Assembly: GCA_903828565.1 (NCBI GenBank) | Contig: CAIKMQ010000032.1 | Span: 62,001 to 126,000, forward strand | Direction: 5' to 3' | From: an uncultured Leptolinea sp. | GTDB taxonomy: Bacteria > Chloroflexota > Anaerolineae > Anaerolineales > Anaerolineaceae | Length of the DNA stretch: 64,000 nt | Part shown: positions 20,035 through 28,955 of the stretch, piece after piece | Position numbering within the stretch: the first letter of the stretch is position 1 | Layout of the letters: each line of letters starts with the position of its first letter | The notes under the pieces: model-generated | Told to the model about the DNA's origin: nothing | Databases searched by the model: none | Seen by the model: only the letters and a program-made list of their open reading frames with translations | Made by a program: the position numbers and the translations under genes

Positions 20035-21395
20035 TTTGTAAACGCCTCTCCACGTTTTTCGAAATCCAGGAATTCATCAAAACTGGTGCCTCCCGGCGAT
20101 AGTAAGACCACATACCCGGGGCGGGCATATCCAGCAGCTTTTTCCACTGCCTGAGCAAGTCCAGAGCAAACATCCAGGGTCTGAGTGTTGGATCCGACAT
20201 TGCAGCTATCCAGCGCGGTTTTGATCTTTGGCGCGGCTTCACCGAACAGGATCATATGGGTGACCCGTTCATGAGCCAATCGGGCAAAATCTTGCCAGGG
20301 AAGGTCTTTATCGCGTCCACCGGCGAGCAGGATGATCGGTTCGGAGAATGAACGGATAGCTGCCATGGATCGCTCTGGGGCAGTGGCAATTGAATCGTTG
20401 TACCATTTCGCACCGCGGAAATCACGGACGAATTGAAGGCGGTGAGGTACTCCCGTGAAATCCACTATGCCTTCGCGAATGGCAGATTGGTCCCAACCGG
20501 CAGCCATAGCAATACAGCAGGCCGCGAGGACATTCATTAAATTGTGATTACCGCGTAACTGGATATCTGCGATATCCAATAATGAAATGGCCGCTTTCTG
20601 GTCGGAATAAAAAACCCTGTGATTGCTGATGAAGGTCTGCCCGCCCAGCCCGGCGGCTTGCTGCATCCCAAAGGAAAGGATGCGACCTTTGCAGGCAGGA
20701 GCCAGTGCAAAGGAGCCGGCATCATCCCGATTAAGGATGGCGACATCATTGGATGATTGGAACTGCAGGATGCGCGCCTTGGCGGCGGTGTATGCATCCA
20801 TCGTGCCATGCCTGTCCAGGTGATTGGGGGTGATATTCAAAACCGCCCCGATCGCAGGGGAGATCGTCATTTGTTCCAGCTGGAAGCTGGAGACTTCCAG
20901 AACAACCAGATCGGAAGCCTGGATCCTGGAAACATCGGCAATCAGGGGGTTTCCGATATTCCCACCGATCCATGCGGACCTGGTCGTACCGGCAGCAGCT
21001 TTTGCCATGCGGCCGACCAATGTAGTGGTGGTTGTTTTTCCGGCAGAGCCAGTAATACCGATCACAGGCGCGGGGACTGTTTCCATGAATACCTGAGTAT
21101 CATTTGAGACGGGTATACCTGTCTCAAGCGCATGTTTGACGATGGGATTTTCTACCGGCACTCCGCCAGAAAGGAAGACTTGATCGATACCTTCAAGCGC
21201 TGTCAGGGGATGCCCACCAGTGATCCAGGTGATGGGTAGATTAGCCAACGAAGACTTGGTACGTTCCAACTGTTCATCGGTCTGTCGGTCATTCAGTGAT
21301 ACTTGCGCACCTTGTTCAGACAGATAGCGAGCAAGGGCCAACCCTTGTCGGGCGGCTCCCAGTATCAGAACGTGCAATCCATGCCAATTATTCAT
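20013..21395 (-). CDS. murD: UDP-N-acetylmuramoylalanine--D-glutamate ligase
   Basis: ITGSAGKTTTTTLVG, EVSSFQLEQM, LSPGGTSFDEF. Start moved from 21416 to ATG 21395. Confidence 0.95.
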   Translation of the reverse strand: MNNWHGLHVLILGAARQGLALARYLSEQGAQVSLNDRQTDEQLERTKSSLANLPITWITGGHPLTALEGIDQVFLSGGVPVENPIVKHALETGIPVSNDTQVFMETVPAPVIGITGSAGKTTTTTLVGRMAKAAAGTTRSAWIGGNIGNPLIADVSRIQASDLVVLEVSSFQLEQMTISPAIGAVLNITPNHLDRHGTMDAYTAAKARILQFQSSNDVAILNRDDAGSFALAPACKGRILSFGMQQAAGLGGQTFISNHRVFYSDQKAAISLLDIADIQLRGNHNLMNVLAACCIAMAAGWDQSAIREGIVDFTGVPHRLQFVRDFRGAKWYNDSIATAPERSMAAIRSFSEPIILLAGGRDKDLPWQDFARLAHERVTHMILFGEAAPKIKTALDSCNVGSNTQTLDVCSGLAQAVEKAAGYARPGYVVLLSPGGTSFDEFLDFEKRGEAFTKWVQLLS

Positions 21396-21396
21396 A

Positions 21397-22389
21397 TCAC
21401 ACCATCGTAAAGGCAATGCCGATCATGGCACCCATCAGGCTAACCAGCCAAAATCTCTGAACGATCTGCGTTTCACTCCACCCCAAAAGTTCATAATGCA
21501 GGTGAAGCGGTGCCATTTTGAACAGCCGTTTTCCTTTGGTCATTCTGTAATAGAAAATCTGCAGCACATCGCTGACCGCTTCGCTCAACGGGATAATTGC
21601 TATGAGCGGTAATGCCAACCACTGACCGGTCATGAGTGCCACATACGCCAGTGTGGCACCGATGGCGAGCGACCCGGTATCGCCCATAAACAACTGGGCT
21701 GGGTGAACATTGAACCAGAGAAAGCCAAAAAGTGCTCCCACGATGGTGAAGCAGAAGCGCGCCAAAAATACTTGCCCGGCCATCAGCGCAATCACACCAT
21801 ATGCTGCAAAACAGGTAGCTGAAATCAAACCAGCCAATCCATCCAGGCCGTCGGTGAAGTTCACTGCATTCGACATGGCTACAATGATGAAAGCGGCAAT
21901 GGGGATGTACCAGTATCCGAGTTCCAACGGGTGTTTGGCAGCCGGCCAGTGCAAGTCAGGAGCATTCAGCATGAATTGCAGCGTGCAGGCTGCACCGATC
22001 GCCAGAACAGTCTGCAGCAGTAATTTCGTGCGCATGCGCATCCCATCACCGCGCCGTACACCACGAATACCTTCCCAATCATCGCGTGCGCCGAGGAGGG
22101 CGAACGTGACCATGACCACAATGGGCAGGATCACGGACCTTCCATACAGATTCAAGCCGACGAGCGAAGCGGCATTCAGCAGGATGGTCACGAAAAGAAC
22201 CGGGATGACGATTAGCACACCGCCCATGGTAGGGGTACCCATCTTGGTGGAATGGGCATTCGGCTCTTCAACGCGGATGACCTTGCCGATCTTGAAAAAG
22301 CGTAAAGTACGCAGCAGCGGTCCGCCCCAGATGACTGCAATAATAAAGGTGAAGGCGCTCAGTGTAAGTGCTACAGAGGTCTCATTCAT
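21397..22389 (-). CDS. mraY: Phospho-N-acetylmuramoyl-pentapeptide transferase
   Basis: HSTKMGTPTMGGVLI, NAVNFTDGLDGLAGL, FMGDTGSLAIG, APLHLHYELLGWSE. Confidence 0.96.
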   Translation of the reverse strand: MNETSVALTLSAFTFIIAVIWGGPLLRTLRFFKIGKVIRVEEPNAHSTKMGTPTMGGVLIVIPVLFVTILLNAASLVGLNLYGRSVILPIVVMVTFALLGARDDWEGIRGVRRGDGMRMRTKLLLQTVLAIGAACTLQFMLNAPDLHWPAAKHPLELGYWYIPIAAFIIVAMSNAVNFTDGLDGLAGLISATCFAAYGVIALMAGQVFLARFCFTIVGALFGFLWFNVHPAQLFMGDTGSLAIGATLAYVALMTGQWLALPLIAIIPLSEAVSDVLQIFYYRMTKGKRLFKMAPLHLHYELLGWSETQIVQRFWLVSLMGAMIGIAFTMV

Positions 22390-23806
22390 TTTGCTTCTCC
22401 AGTGCGTTGACGATTAGGTCCATGCGCATGCTATGGGAGCCTTTTACAAGGAGCACATCACCTTTTTTCAATGTTTTGCGTAAATACTCCACTGAGTCTG
22501 CTGCTGTATCGAAAGAATGGATATTGCCGTCAGACATTCCTGCTTCGTGGGCGGCGCGGGCGATTATTCGGCCGCGGGTTCCGATGGTAACCAGTTCTGC
22601 AGCGAATTGCGCAGCACGGGCCCCGACCAGTTCGTGACCTTCCTGTTCATATTGACCCAGTTCCAGCATATCGCCTAAGGCAGCTATCTTGCGGCCGTCC
22701 AATTCCTCCAACAAATTTAATGCAGCCAGTGTGGATTCGGGCGAGGCATTGTAGGTATCATCCAAAACCAGTGCGCCAACTTCGGTGTACACAGCAACCA
22801 GGCGGAGTTGGGTATGGCTGTGTCGTAATGCGATAATGATCTCATCCCATGACATACCTTCTGTGAAGGCGACTGCAGCTGCCCGCAGGGCGGTATGCAC
22901 AGAATGCTGTCCGATAAGAGGTACGCGTAGTGGATATTCCTCTCCGTGATGGTGGAGGGTAAAGCGAATGCCTTCAAGACCTTCCCCTTCCACATGATCA
23001 GCCCAGATATCAGCTTTCGGATTCAGACCATAGGTCAATACGCGCGCTGTGGTTTTTTCTTTCATCCACATGACACGCGGATCATCGAAGTTGAGTATGG
23101 CTGTTCCGTCTGGCGCAGAAGGTAACGATTGTACCAGTTCAGATTTGCCAAGGGCGATCACATCCTGACTGCCAGCACGTTCCGCATGCACAGTGCCAAT
23201 GTTGGTCACAACACCCACCTGGGGACGGGCGATTTCACATAGTAGGGCGATCTCTCCGGGAACGTAGAACCCCATTTCCAGCACTGCACGCTCATAACCG
23301 GGGCCTAAGCGAAGGATAGATAATGGCAGGCCAATTTCGTTGTTCAGGTTGCCGGGGTTTTTTAATGTGCGATATTTATAGGAAAGGACATCCGTCACAA
23401 GTTCCTTGGTGGTGGATTTCCCCACGCTGCCGGTGATTCCGATCACCCGCAGATCCATCTTGCTGCGCCAGAAGCGCGCAATTTTCTGCAGGGCAAGGAC
23501 CGTATTCTCTATCTGGATACAGAAAGGCAAGGCAGGAAGATCGGCTGCTGAAAGAACCATACCGGATGAAACTTTAACAGTGGGGTACTGGGAGTTCAGC
23601 TCTTGCTGGACGAGTGCCACCACAGCGCCTTTCTGGAATGCAGCACCAACAAACTGATGGCCATCTGTCCGCTCGCCGGGGATGGCAATGAACATGGAAC
23701 CAGGGATGCAGAGGCGTGAATCGATGAAGGATTCGGTCAGTAGAGAATTAACGCCTGCCGGTCTCGTTCCGGTTAATGCTTCGATAACATCTGCCAGATT
23801 TAGCAC
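22382..23806 (-). CDS. murF: UDP-N-acetylmuramoyl-tripeptide--D-alanyl-D-alanine ligase
   Basis: DSRLCIPGSMFIAIPGERTDGHQF, ITGSVGKSTTKEL, DTYNASPES. Confidence 0.94.
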   Translation of the reverse strand: MLNLADVIEALTGTRPAGVNSLLTESFIDSRLCIPGSMFIAIPGERTDGHQFVGAAFQKGAVVALVQQELNSQYPTVKVSSGMVLSAADLPALPFCIQIENTVLALQKIARFWRSKMDLRVIGITGSVGKSTTKELVTDVLSYKYRTLKNPGNLNNEIGLPLSILRLGPGYERAVLEMGFYVPGEIALLCEIARPQVGVVTNIGTVHAERAGSQDVIALGKSELVQSLPSAPDGTAILNFDDPRVMWMKEKTTARVLTYGLNPKADIWADHVEGEGLEGIRFTLHHHGEEYPLRVPLIGQHSVHTALRAAAVAFTEGMSWDEIIIALRHSHTQLRLVAVYTEVGALVLDDTYNASPESTLAALNLLEELDGRKIAALGDMLELGQYEQEGHELVGARAAQFAAELVTIGTRGRIIARAAHEAGMSDGNIHSFDTAADSVEYLRKTLKKGDVLLVKGSHSMRMDLIVNALEKQNE

Positions 23807-23814
23807 GGTTTCTC

Positions 23815-25623
23815 CTACTTGACCAAATTTGCCCGGACATCATCCGGAGGAATATTCATGAGAACTACCAGCTCTTTCACCGCATCGCGAAATACCGGAG
23901 CAGCGATCACTGAACCCCAGATGGAAGCGGAGGGTTTCTCGAGCCAGACATAAACCAAGAATTTGGGATCATCCACTGGCCCCCAGCCGACGAAAGATGC
24001 ATTAGTGACACCCAGTGAATACCCGTATTCTGTTGGAATTTCCGCAGTGCCTGTCTTCCCTGCCACACGATATCCTTCCACCAAAGCATCGGACGATTCG
24101 GATTCGAGAGAAATGGCAAGCATGTCCGTCAGGGTATGGGCTGTTTCCGCAGAGATCGGGTTGGACAAGACCTGGGGGGTTGTGTTGTACTGCCGTCCGT
24201 TGCTAACCATGGACTTTAATACATGGGGTGCCATAATGACACCATCATTAGCCACCGCGCTGATCGCGCTTGCCAGCTGAATCGGAGTGACAGCCAGGCC
24301 CTGGCCAAAAGAGTGGGTAGCCAGATCCACATCAGACCAGACACCATCTTCCGGGGTACGCAATGGGAAAGTCGCTTCATTTGCCAGGTCGATACCGGTT
24401 GTATGGCCAATACCAAAGCGGTTCAGGTACTCGTAGAAAGCTTTCGGCCCCAGTTGAGAGGCGACCCAGGAGAGGCAAACATTGAGCGAGTGCTGCATGC
24501 AACCGACCATGGTCTGATCACCCCAGGCATTGCCGTCCCAGTTGTAAATTGTGTAGCCGCCGACTTCCCAAACCCCGGTATCCCGGAATATTGTGTCGGG
24601 GGTGACCACCCCGGCATCCAAAGCGCTGGCCATGGTAATGACTTTGAAGATGGATCCCGGTTCATAAGTGGAGGATACCGCGCGGTTGTAGTTTACTGAA
24701 CTGAGGAACTTCTTGTCCTGATCCCAATAATGACTTGGATCAAGGCGGGGGGAATTCGCCATGGCCAATACTTCACCAGTTTCAGGATTGAGGACGATCA
24801 AAGTTCCGGATTCTGCACCAGAACTTTTAACGTGTTTATCCAGCACAGTTTCCATGCTGGATTGGATCTCACGGTCAATTGTGAGGACGAGGTCGCTGCC
24901 GGGGGGTAGATCAGGGATCTCATCCACCAGGTTGGGATTGACCGGTGCGCGGATATCGATCGGATTACCGGCAAGCAGATCATTGTAATTCTGTTCCACG
25001 CCGTAATAGCCATTCCCAACCCGGATCTCATGACGGTCCGCTGTTGTGCTTGTCTGGCTGATTTGCAGTGTATAGAAACCCAGGATATTGGATGCCAGCG
25101 AGCCTTCAGGATAACTACGCTGCAGATGGGGAGTGAGCAGGACACCATCCAGGTTGGGAGCTGGTTGATTGGCATACTTGGGGTCTTTCGCCATATCACT
25201 GTAGGTGTCCATCAGATCCAGTATCTGGCCTGCCTGGCTGGCGGGGATGAAGTCAGTCAGAACAACATATGCCGCATCCGCCGATGCTTTGGTTTTGACC
25301 TTCTCCAGGGTATCTTCGTAATTCAATCCAACCACCGATTCAAGGACGCGTGCGATCGTTTCAGGATCGTCGACATCCACCAGGTTAATGCCTATCTCAT
25401 AAAGCTTCTGGTTGCCAACCAGTAAATTTCCCTGTCGGTCGAAGATCTTCCCGCGTTCAGGGAAGATGGTCATCGGGACATACGACCAGGTTTCGCCGTA
25501 ATCCGTAACGATCTCAGCTTTAGCGCTAGTTTGAATATGGATCATTTGCGCAAAGATTAATACGCCTGCGAGGGTCAGGATGATCCCAATGGCGAGGTAG
25601 CGGCGGTAATGAGGTAAGGTCAT
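23815..25623 (-). CDS. Penicillin-binding transpeptidase (FtsI/PBP2 class B)
   Basis: Class B PBP: N-terminal TM, STYEPGSIFKV (SxxK), SLN, KTGTAEIP. Confidence 0.92.
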   Translation of the reverse strand: MTLPHYRRYLAIGIILTLAGVLIFAQMIHIQTSAKAEIVTDYGETWSYVPMTIFPERGKIFDRQGNLLVGNQKLYEIGINLVDVDDPETIARVLESVVGLNYEDTLEKVKTKASADAAYVVLTDFIPASQAGQILDLMDTYSDMAKDPKYANQPAPNLDGVLLTPHLQRSYPEGSLASNILGFYTLQISQTSTTADRHEIRVGNGYYGVEQNYNDLLAGNPIDIRAPVNPNLVDEIPDLPPGSDLVLTIDREIQSSMETVLDKHVKSSGAESGTLIVLNPETGEVLAMANSPRLDPSHYWDQDKKFLSSVNYNRAVSSTYEPGSIFKVITMASALDAGVVTPDTIFRDTGVWEVGGYTIYNWDGNAWGDQTMVGCMQHSLNVCLSWVASQLGPKAFYEYLNRFGIGHTTGIDLANEATFPLRTPEDGVWSDVDLATHSFGQGLAVTPIQLASAISAVANDGVIMAPHVLKSMVSNGRQYNTTPQVLSNPISAETAHTLTDMLAISLESESSDALVEGYRVAGKTGTAEIPTEYGYSLGVTNASFVGWGPVDDPKFLVYVWLEKPSASIWGSVIAAPVFRDAVKELVVLMNIPPDDVRANLVK

Positions 25624-25632
25624 CGGGGTCCT

Positions 25633-26112
25633 CTACTCACCATAAGCCGGTTGAACGAAGCTGCTGTACATCCAATCCCAGATGGATTGGGTGTAGGCAG
25701 TTTTAATGATCGGTGGGGGAACCATATCCGCAGTGTGAGGTGAAAGATCAGCGGACGGACGGCCGGCATAGCCCGGGACGATAATATAAGTAAAATCCTG
25801 TGGTGCAATGGAGGCAAACCCAAGTTTCTTTGCGCGCTGGCGCATTTCAGTGGAGGATGTGACACGAGCCAGGTCTGTTTCAAGCTGGGCAATGGATTCG
25901 ATCGTATCTGATTTCTCGCGCTGCTGAACCTGAAGCCCACGACCAGCAATACCTGCCTGCGATGAGATGCTGAGGTATATGGATGCGATTAGGATAATGG
26001 TGAGCAAGGCAGCAGCCATAATACCGAGCCACTGAAGCTGGCCGCGCCATGGAACAATCTTATATGCCTGAGTCCAATTTTTCTTGATCATCGCAACACG
26101 TATGCCTTGCAA
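25633..26112 (-). CDS. FtsL/DivIC-like bitopic protein
   Basis: One TM followed by short coiled coil; lies between rsmH and the PBP where ftsL usually sits. Confidence 0.6.
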   Translation of the reverse strand: MQGIRVAMIKKNWTQAYKIVPWRGQLQWLGIMAAALLTIILIASIYLSISSQAGIAGRGLQVQQREKSDTIESIAQLETDLARVTSSTEMRQRAKKLGFASIAPQDFTYIIVPGYAGRPSADLSPHTADMVPPPIIKTAYTQSIWDWMYSSFVQPAYGE

Positions 26113-26115
26113 ACC

Positions 26116-27072
26116 TTATGCCAACAACTTTTCAGCAACCCGCAGCCGGGCGCTGCGTGAACGTGGGTTGCTGTTTACTTCCTCATCCGAGGCGGTAATC
26201 GACGATGGCTTACGGATAGTAATGCTTGCTTTATGCCCGCAGGAGCAAACAGGTATGGATGGCGGACAAATGCAGCCTTTGCTCTCTCGCTGGAAGAAAT
26301 GTTTAACGATCCTGTCTTCCAGTGAATGAAAGGTGATTATGGCCAACCTACCTCCGGGTGTAAGAAGGTCCAAAGCTTGTGGTAAGACCGAAGCCACATT
26401 CTCGAGTTCACCGTTCACTGCAATGCGCAGTGCTTGAAAAACGCGAGTGGCAGGATGGATGCCAGATTTTGACCGCCCGATGGATTGCTCACACAGATCA
26501 GCGAGCTGTAGGGTGGTTTTGACGGGGCGGTGAGCCAGGATGGACTTAACCAGCCTGCGGGCATGAGGTTCTTCCCCATATTCCCAGAAGATGCGCAGAA
26601 GTTCATCTTCATCGGAGTTATTTAGTATTTCCGCGGCTGTAGAGCCGGCATGTTGGTTAAAGCGCATATCGAGAGGGGCGTCACCGCGGAAGGAAAACCC
26701 GCGAGCGGGATCATCCAGTTGCATAGAAGATAGTCCGAGGTCCAGCAGGATGCCGTTCACCCGGCCAACCCAACCCAGTCTGGCAGCATGTTCTACCATG
26801 CCAGTATAAGAGGATTGGGTGATCTCAATCCTCGAGGTAAAGTCATGCAAATTCAATCGGGCGAGATCGAGGGCGACCAAATCCATATCCAGGCCGAGCA
26901 AAAGCCCGCCGGGAGAGCTGAGTTCAAGGATACCTGCCGCATGTCCACCCGCTCCGAGAGTACCATCGATATAGAGCCCATTCGCAATCGGGGCGAGCGC
27001 CAGCAATACTTCCTGGAAAAGTACCGGTTGGTGCGAAAGGCGGGGTGAGCGGGACGCCTTCGCGGTGATCAT
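26116..27072 (-). CDS. rsmH: 16S rRNA (cytosine1402-N4)-methyltransferase
   Basis: HQPVLFQEVLLAL...DGTLGAGGHAAGIL, NGILLDLGLSSMQLDDPARGFSF. Confidence 0.96.
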   Translation of the reverse strand: MITAKASRSPRLSHQPVLFQEVLLALAPIANGLYIDGTLGAGGHAAGILELSSPGGLLLGLDMDLVALDLARLNLHDFTSRIEITQSSYTGMVEHAARLGWVGRVNGILLDLGLSSMQLDDPARGFSFRGDAPLDMRFNQHAGSTAAEILNNSDEDELLRIFWEYGEEPHARRLVKSILAHRPVKTTLQLADLCEQSIGRSKSGIHPATRVFQALRIAVNGELENVASVLPQALDLLTPGGRLAIITFHSLEDRIVKHFFQRESKGCICPPSIPVCSCGHKASITIRKPSSITASDEEVNSNPRSRSARLRVAEKLLA

Positions 27073-27509
27073 TACTTCACCTTTAGCGAGAAAGCCATGA
27101 ATTGCTGGGCTGTCTTCTCGCTGTCTTTCATCATGAGATGCTGGTTTCGCCAGCGGTCTTCAGACCAGATTTCAAAGAATCCCCCGACGCCGGCAATAAC
27201 GACATTCGTCTGAATATCCACCATTTCACGCAGGAATTGCGGCAGACCCAGCCGGCCCAACTTATCAAATTCCACCTGAACCGCGTTTGAGTAGAGCAGC
27301 CGGATCATCATGCGCGAATCTTGATCGGTCACGCTGAGGTCATTTGCTTGCATGGTTAGATCGGTGAAGGAGGATGTGGAGAGAACCATCAAGTTGTGGT
27401 CAAAGCCCTTGGTCAGAAATCCACCGTCAGCCAGCAGATCACGATACCGGATGGGGATCGTCAGTCGGCCTTTCTCGTCAACGGTGTGGGTGTATTGACC
27501 AAGGAACAT
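27072..27509 (-). CDS. mraZ: Transcriptional regulator MraZ
   Basis: MFLGQYTHTVDEKGRLTIPIRYRDLL; first gene of dcw cluster. Confidence 0.96.
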   Translation of the reverse strand: MFLGQYTHTVDEKGRLTIPIRYRDLLADGGFLTKGFDHNLMVLSTSSFTDLTMQANDLSVTDQDSRMMIRLLYSNAVQVEFDKLGRLGLPQFLREMVDIQTNVVIAGVGGFFEIWSEDRWRNQHLMMKDSEKTAQQFMAFSLKVK

Positions 27510-27533
27510 ATGTTCTATCTTCCTATTTATGAC

Positions 27534-27557
27534 GGAACGCCGGAGGGCCGGCGTTCC
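27534..27557. promoter_or_regulatory. Perfect hairpin in mraZ leader
   Basis: GGAACGCCGG-AGGG-CCGGCGTTCC, 10-bp stem, no T-run. Confidence 0.65.
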
Positions 27558-27580
27558 ACTTTAATCCACTTATTTCCACT
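27555..27580 (-). promoter_or_regulatory. Three MraZ boxes
   Basis: TCCACT at 27555, 27565 and 27575; minus strand AGTGGA repeated with exact 10-bp period. Confidence 0.85.
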
Positions 27581-27738
27581 TACAGCTATATTATACGCTA
27601 TAAAAATGAAAATACAAGTGTTTTTATAAGAAAAATCGTATATGTTGCATATTTTGTTTGCGAATTTCCCTGGTAGTTTTTGATTGACGGTGGCACAACT
27701 GGATATATACTCAGAGATATCATCGAACTGGAGGAACA

Positions 27739-28161
27739 ATGAAACCTGAGATCTATGCTTTACTGACTGCTGCAGCCTGGGGTATTGGTGGGTATTTTGA
27801 AAAAAAGGGGCTGCATCTGGGCAATCTTTCACCACAGATGGGCATTACCTTAAGGACAGCGACTGCGTTATTGATTCTGGGGGTAGTAAGTTTTCCGCAA
27901 TGGAAACTGGTACCACAGGCGGGAAGTAAAGCTTTGCTGTATATGATCATCGGTGGCGGCATTGTTGCAGGTGCAGCCGGTATGCTGTGCTTTTATACAG
28001 CGCTGAAAGGTGCTCCCTTGACCCGTGTCATGCCGATAGCCTTCACTTCTCCGCTATTTGGCGCGTTGATGGGGATTATTTTTGCCGGAGAACCGCTCAC
28101 CTGGAAGATGGTCTCAGGTATGGTATTAACTATCTGTGGAATTATTGTGTTGACGGTTTAA
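27739..28161 (+). CDS. Single-EamA-domain transporter (half-size DMT)
   Basis: 140 aa, ~5 TM, EamA-like ending GMVLTICGIIVLTV. Confidence 0.8.
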   Translation: MKPEIYALLTAAAWGIGGYFEKKGLHLGNLSPQMGITLRTATALLILGVVSFPQWKLVPQAGSKALLYMIIGGGIVAGAAGMLCFYTALKGAPLTRVMPIAFTSPLFGALMGIIFAGEPLTWKMVSGMVLTICGIIVLTV

Positions 28162-28951
28162 TAACCAGCCTACGGGTGGATTCCCGGAGCAGATATCTGA
28201 CCAGCATAGTCATGCGCCAGAATGCTACCGATGCAAACCCGTGGGCAAGTACGGCAAATAGCGGTGGACGTTGACCTGAGTAATACGCCCAGCATTCTCG
28301 CGTGGTGCCCCAGGTTTCGAGAAAATAACCCAGGGCAGCACCGCAGAGGAATGTGAGGAGATCATACCTCTGATTGCCAGATGTCACTGTGACACCGATA
28401 ACACCTGCCAGCGCGAATATGCTGGCAGGTCGATTGAGTGTCGGTGCTGTAAAGATTAACTGATAAATAATGAAGGCTGAAAAGATTAGGATATAAATCC
28501 ATTTGACCTTGGGTATGGAAAAATTGATATTCGCTAATCGGCGGGTCATGCGCTCTATGGCCAGGGCGGCGATCGACCAGGCTGGTAAGATCCAGATTGG
28601 AGGCTGCTCACCGGTGTAATAAGTCCACAGGCGGGTATGCGTCCCCCAGCTCTCTATTAGAAATCCCCCAACAAAACCAACAATAACCAGCATGCCATCG
28701 CGGCGAAGGTCCGCGCTCCAGGCGATCTGGATGGACATGAACAGGAATATCCCGATCAGCAGCCAGTCGACCTGCTGCCAAAGAGGGATGGCAGGATCAA
28801 AGTAACGCATGTACTCCTGCACTAGGGGCCACCAGATGTAGATTACCAGGCTGATAACAGCTAGGATGGTACCCAGAATGACCATTGATGAATGGTTCCA
28901 TAGAAAGTTAGCCGTTTTTGGTAACAATGGTGATTTCATAAGTGGTGACAT
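28142..28951 (-). CDS. Conserved multi-TM membrane protein with internal repeat
   Basis: Two copies of a G-[FY]-[LF]-[IL]-E-[ST]-W-G-T...YY-[TS]-G-x-x-PP motif. Start moved from 29035 to ATG 28951. Confidence 0.65.
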   Translation of the reverse strand: MSPLMKSPLLPKTANFLWNHSSMVILGTILAVISLVIYIWWPLVQEYMRYFDPAIPLWQQVDWLLIGIFLFMSIQIAWSADLRRDGMLVIVGFVGGFLIESWGTHTRLWTYYTGEQPPIWILPAWSIAALAIERMTRRLANINFSIPKVKWIYILIFSAFIIYQLIFTAPTLNRPASIFALAGVIGVTVTSGNQRYDLLTFLCGAALGYFLETWGTTRECWAYYSGQRPPLFAVLAHGFASVAFWRMTMLVRYLLRESTRRLVIKPSTQ

Positions 28952-28955
28952 ACTA

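Noticed and set aside
21710-22417. 235-aa plus-strand ORF
   Set aside because: Antisense shadow of mraY, compositionally biased.
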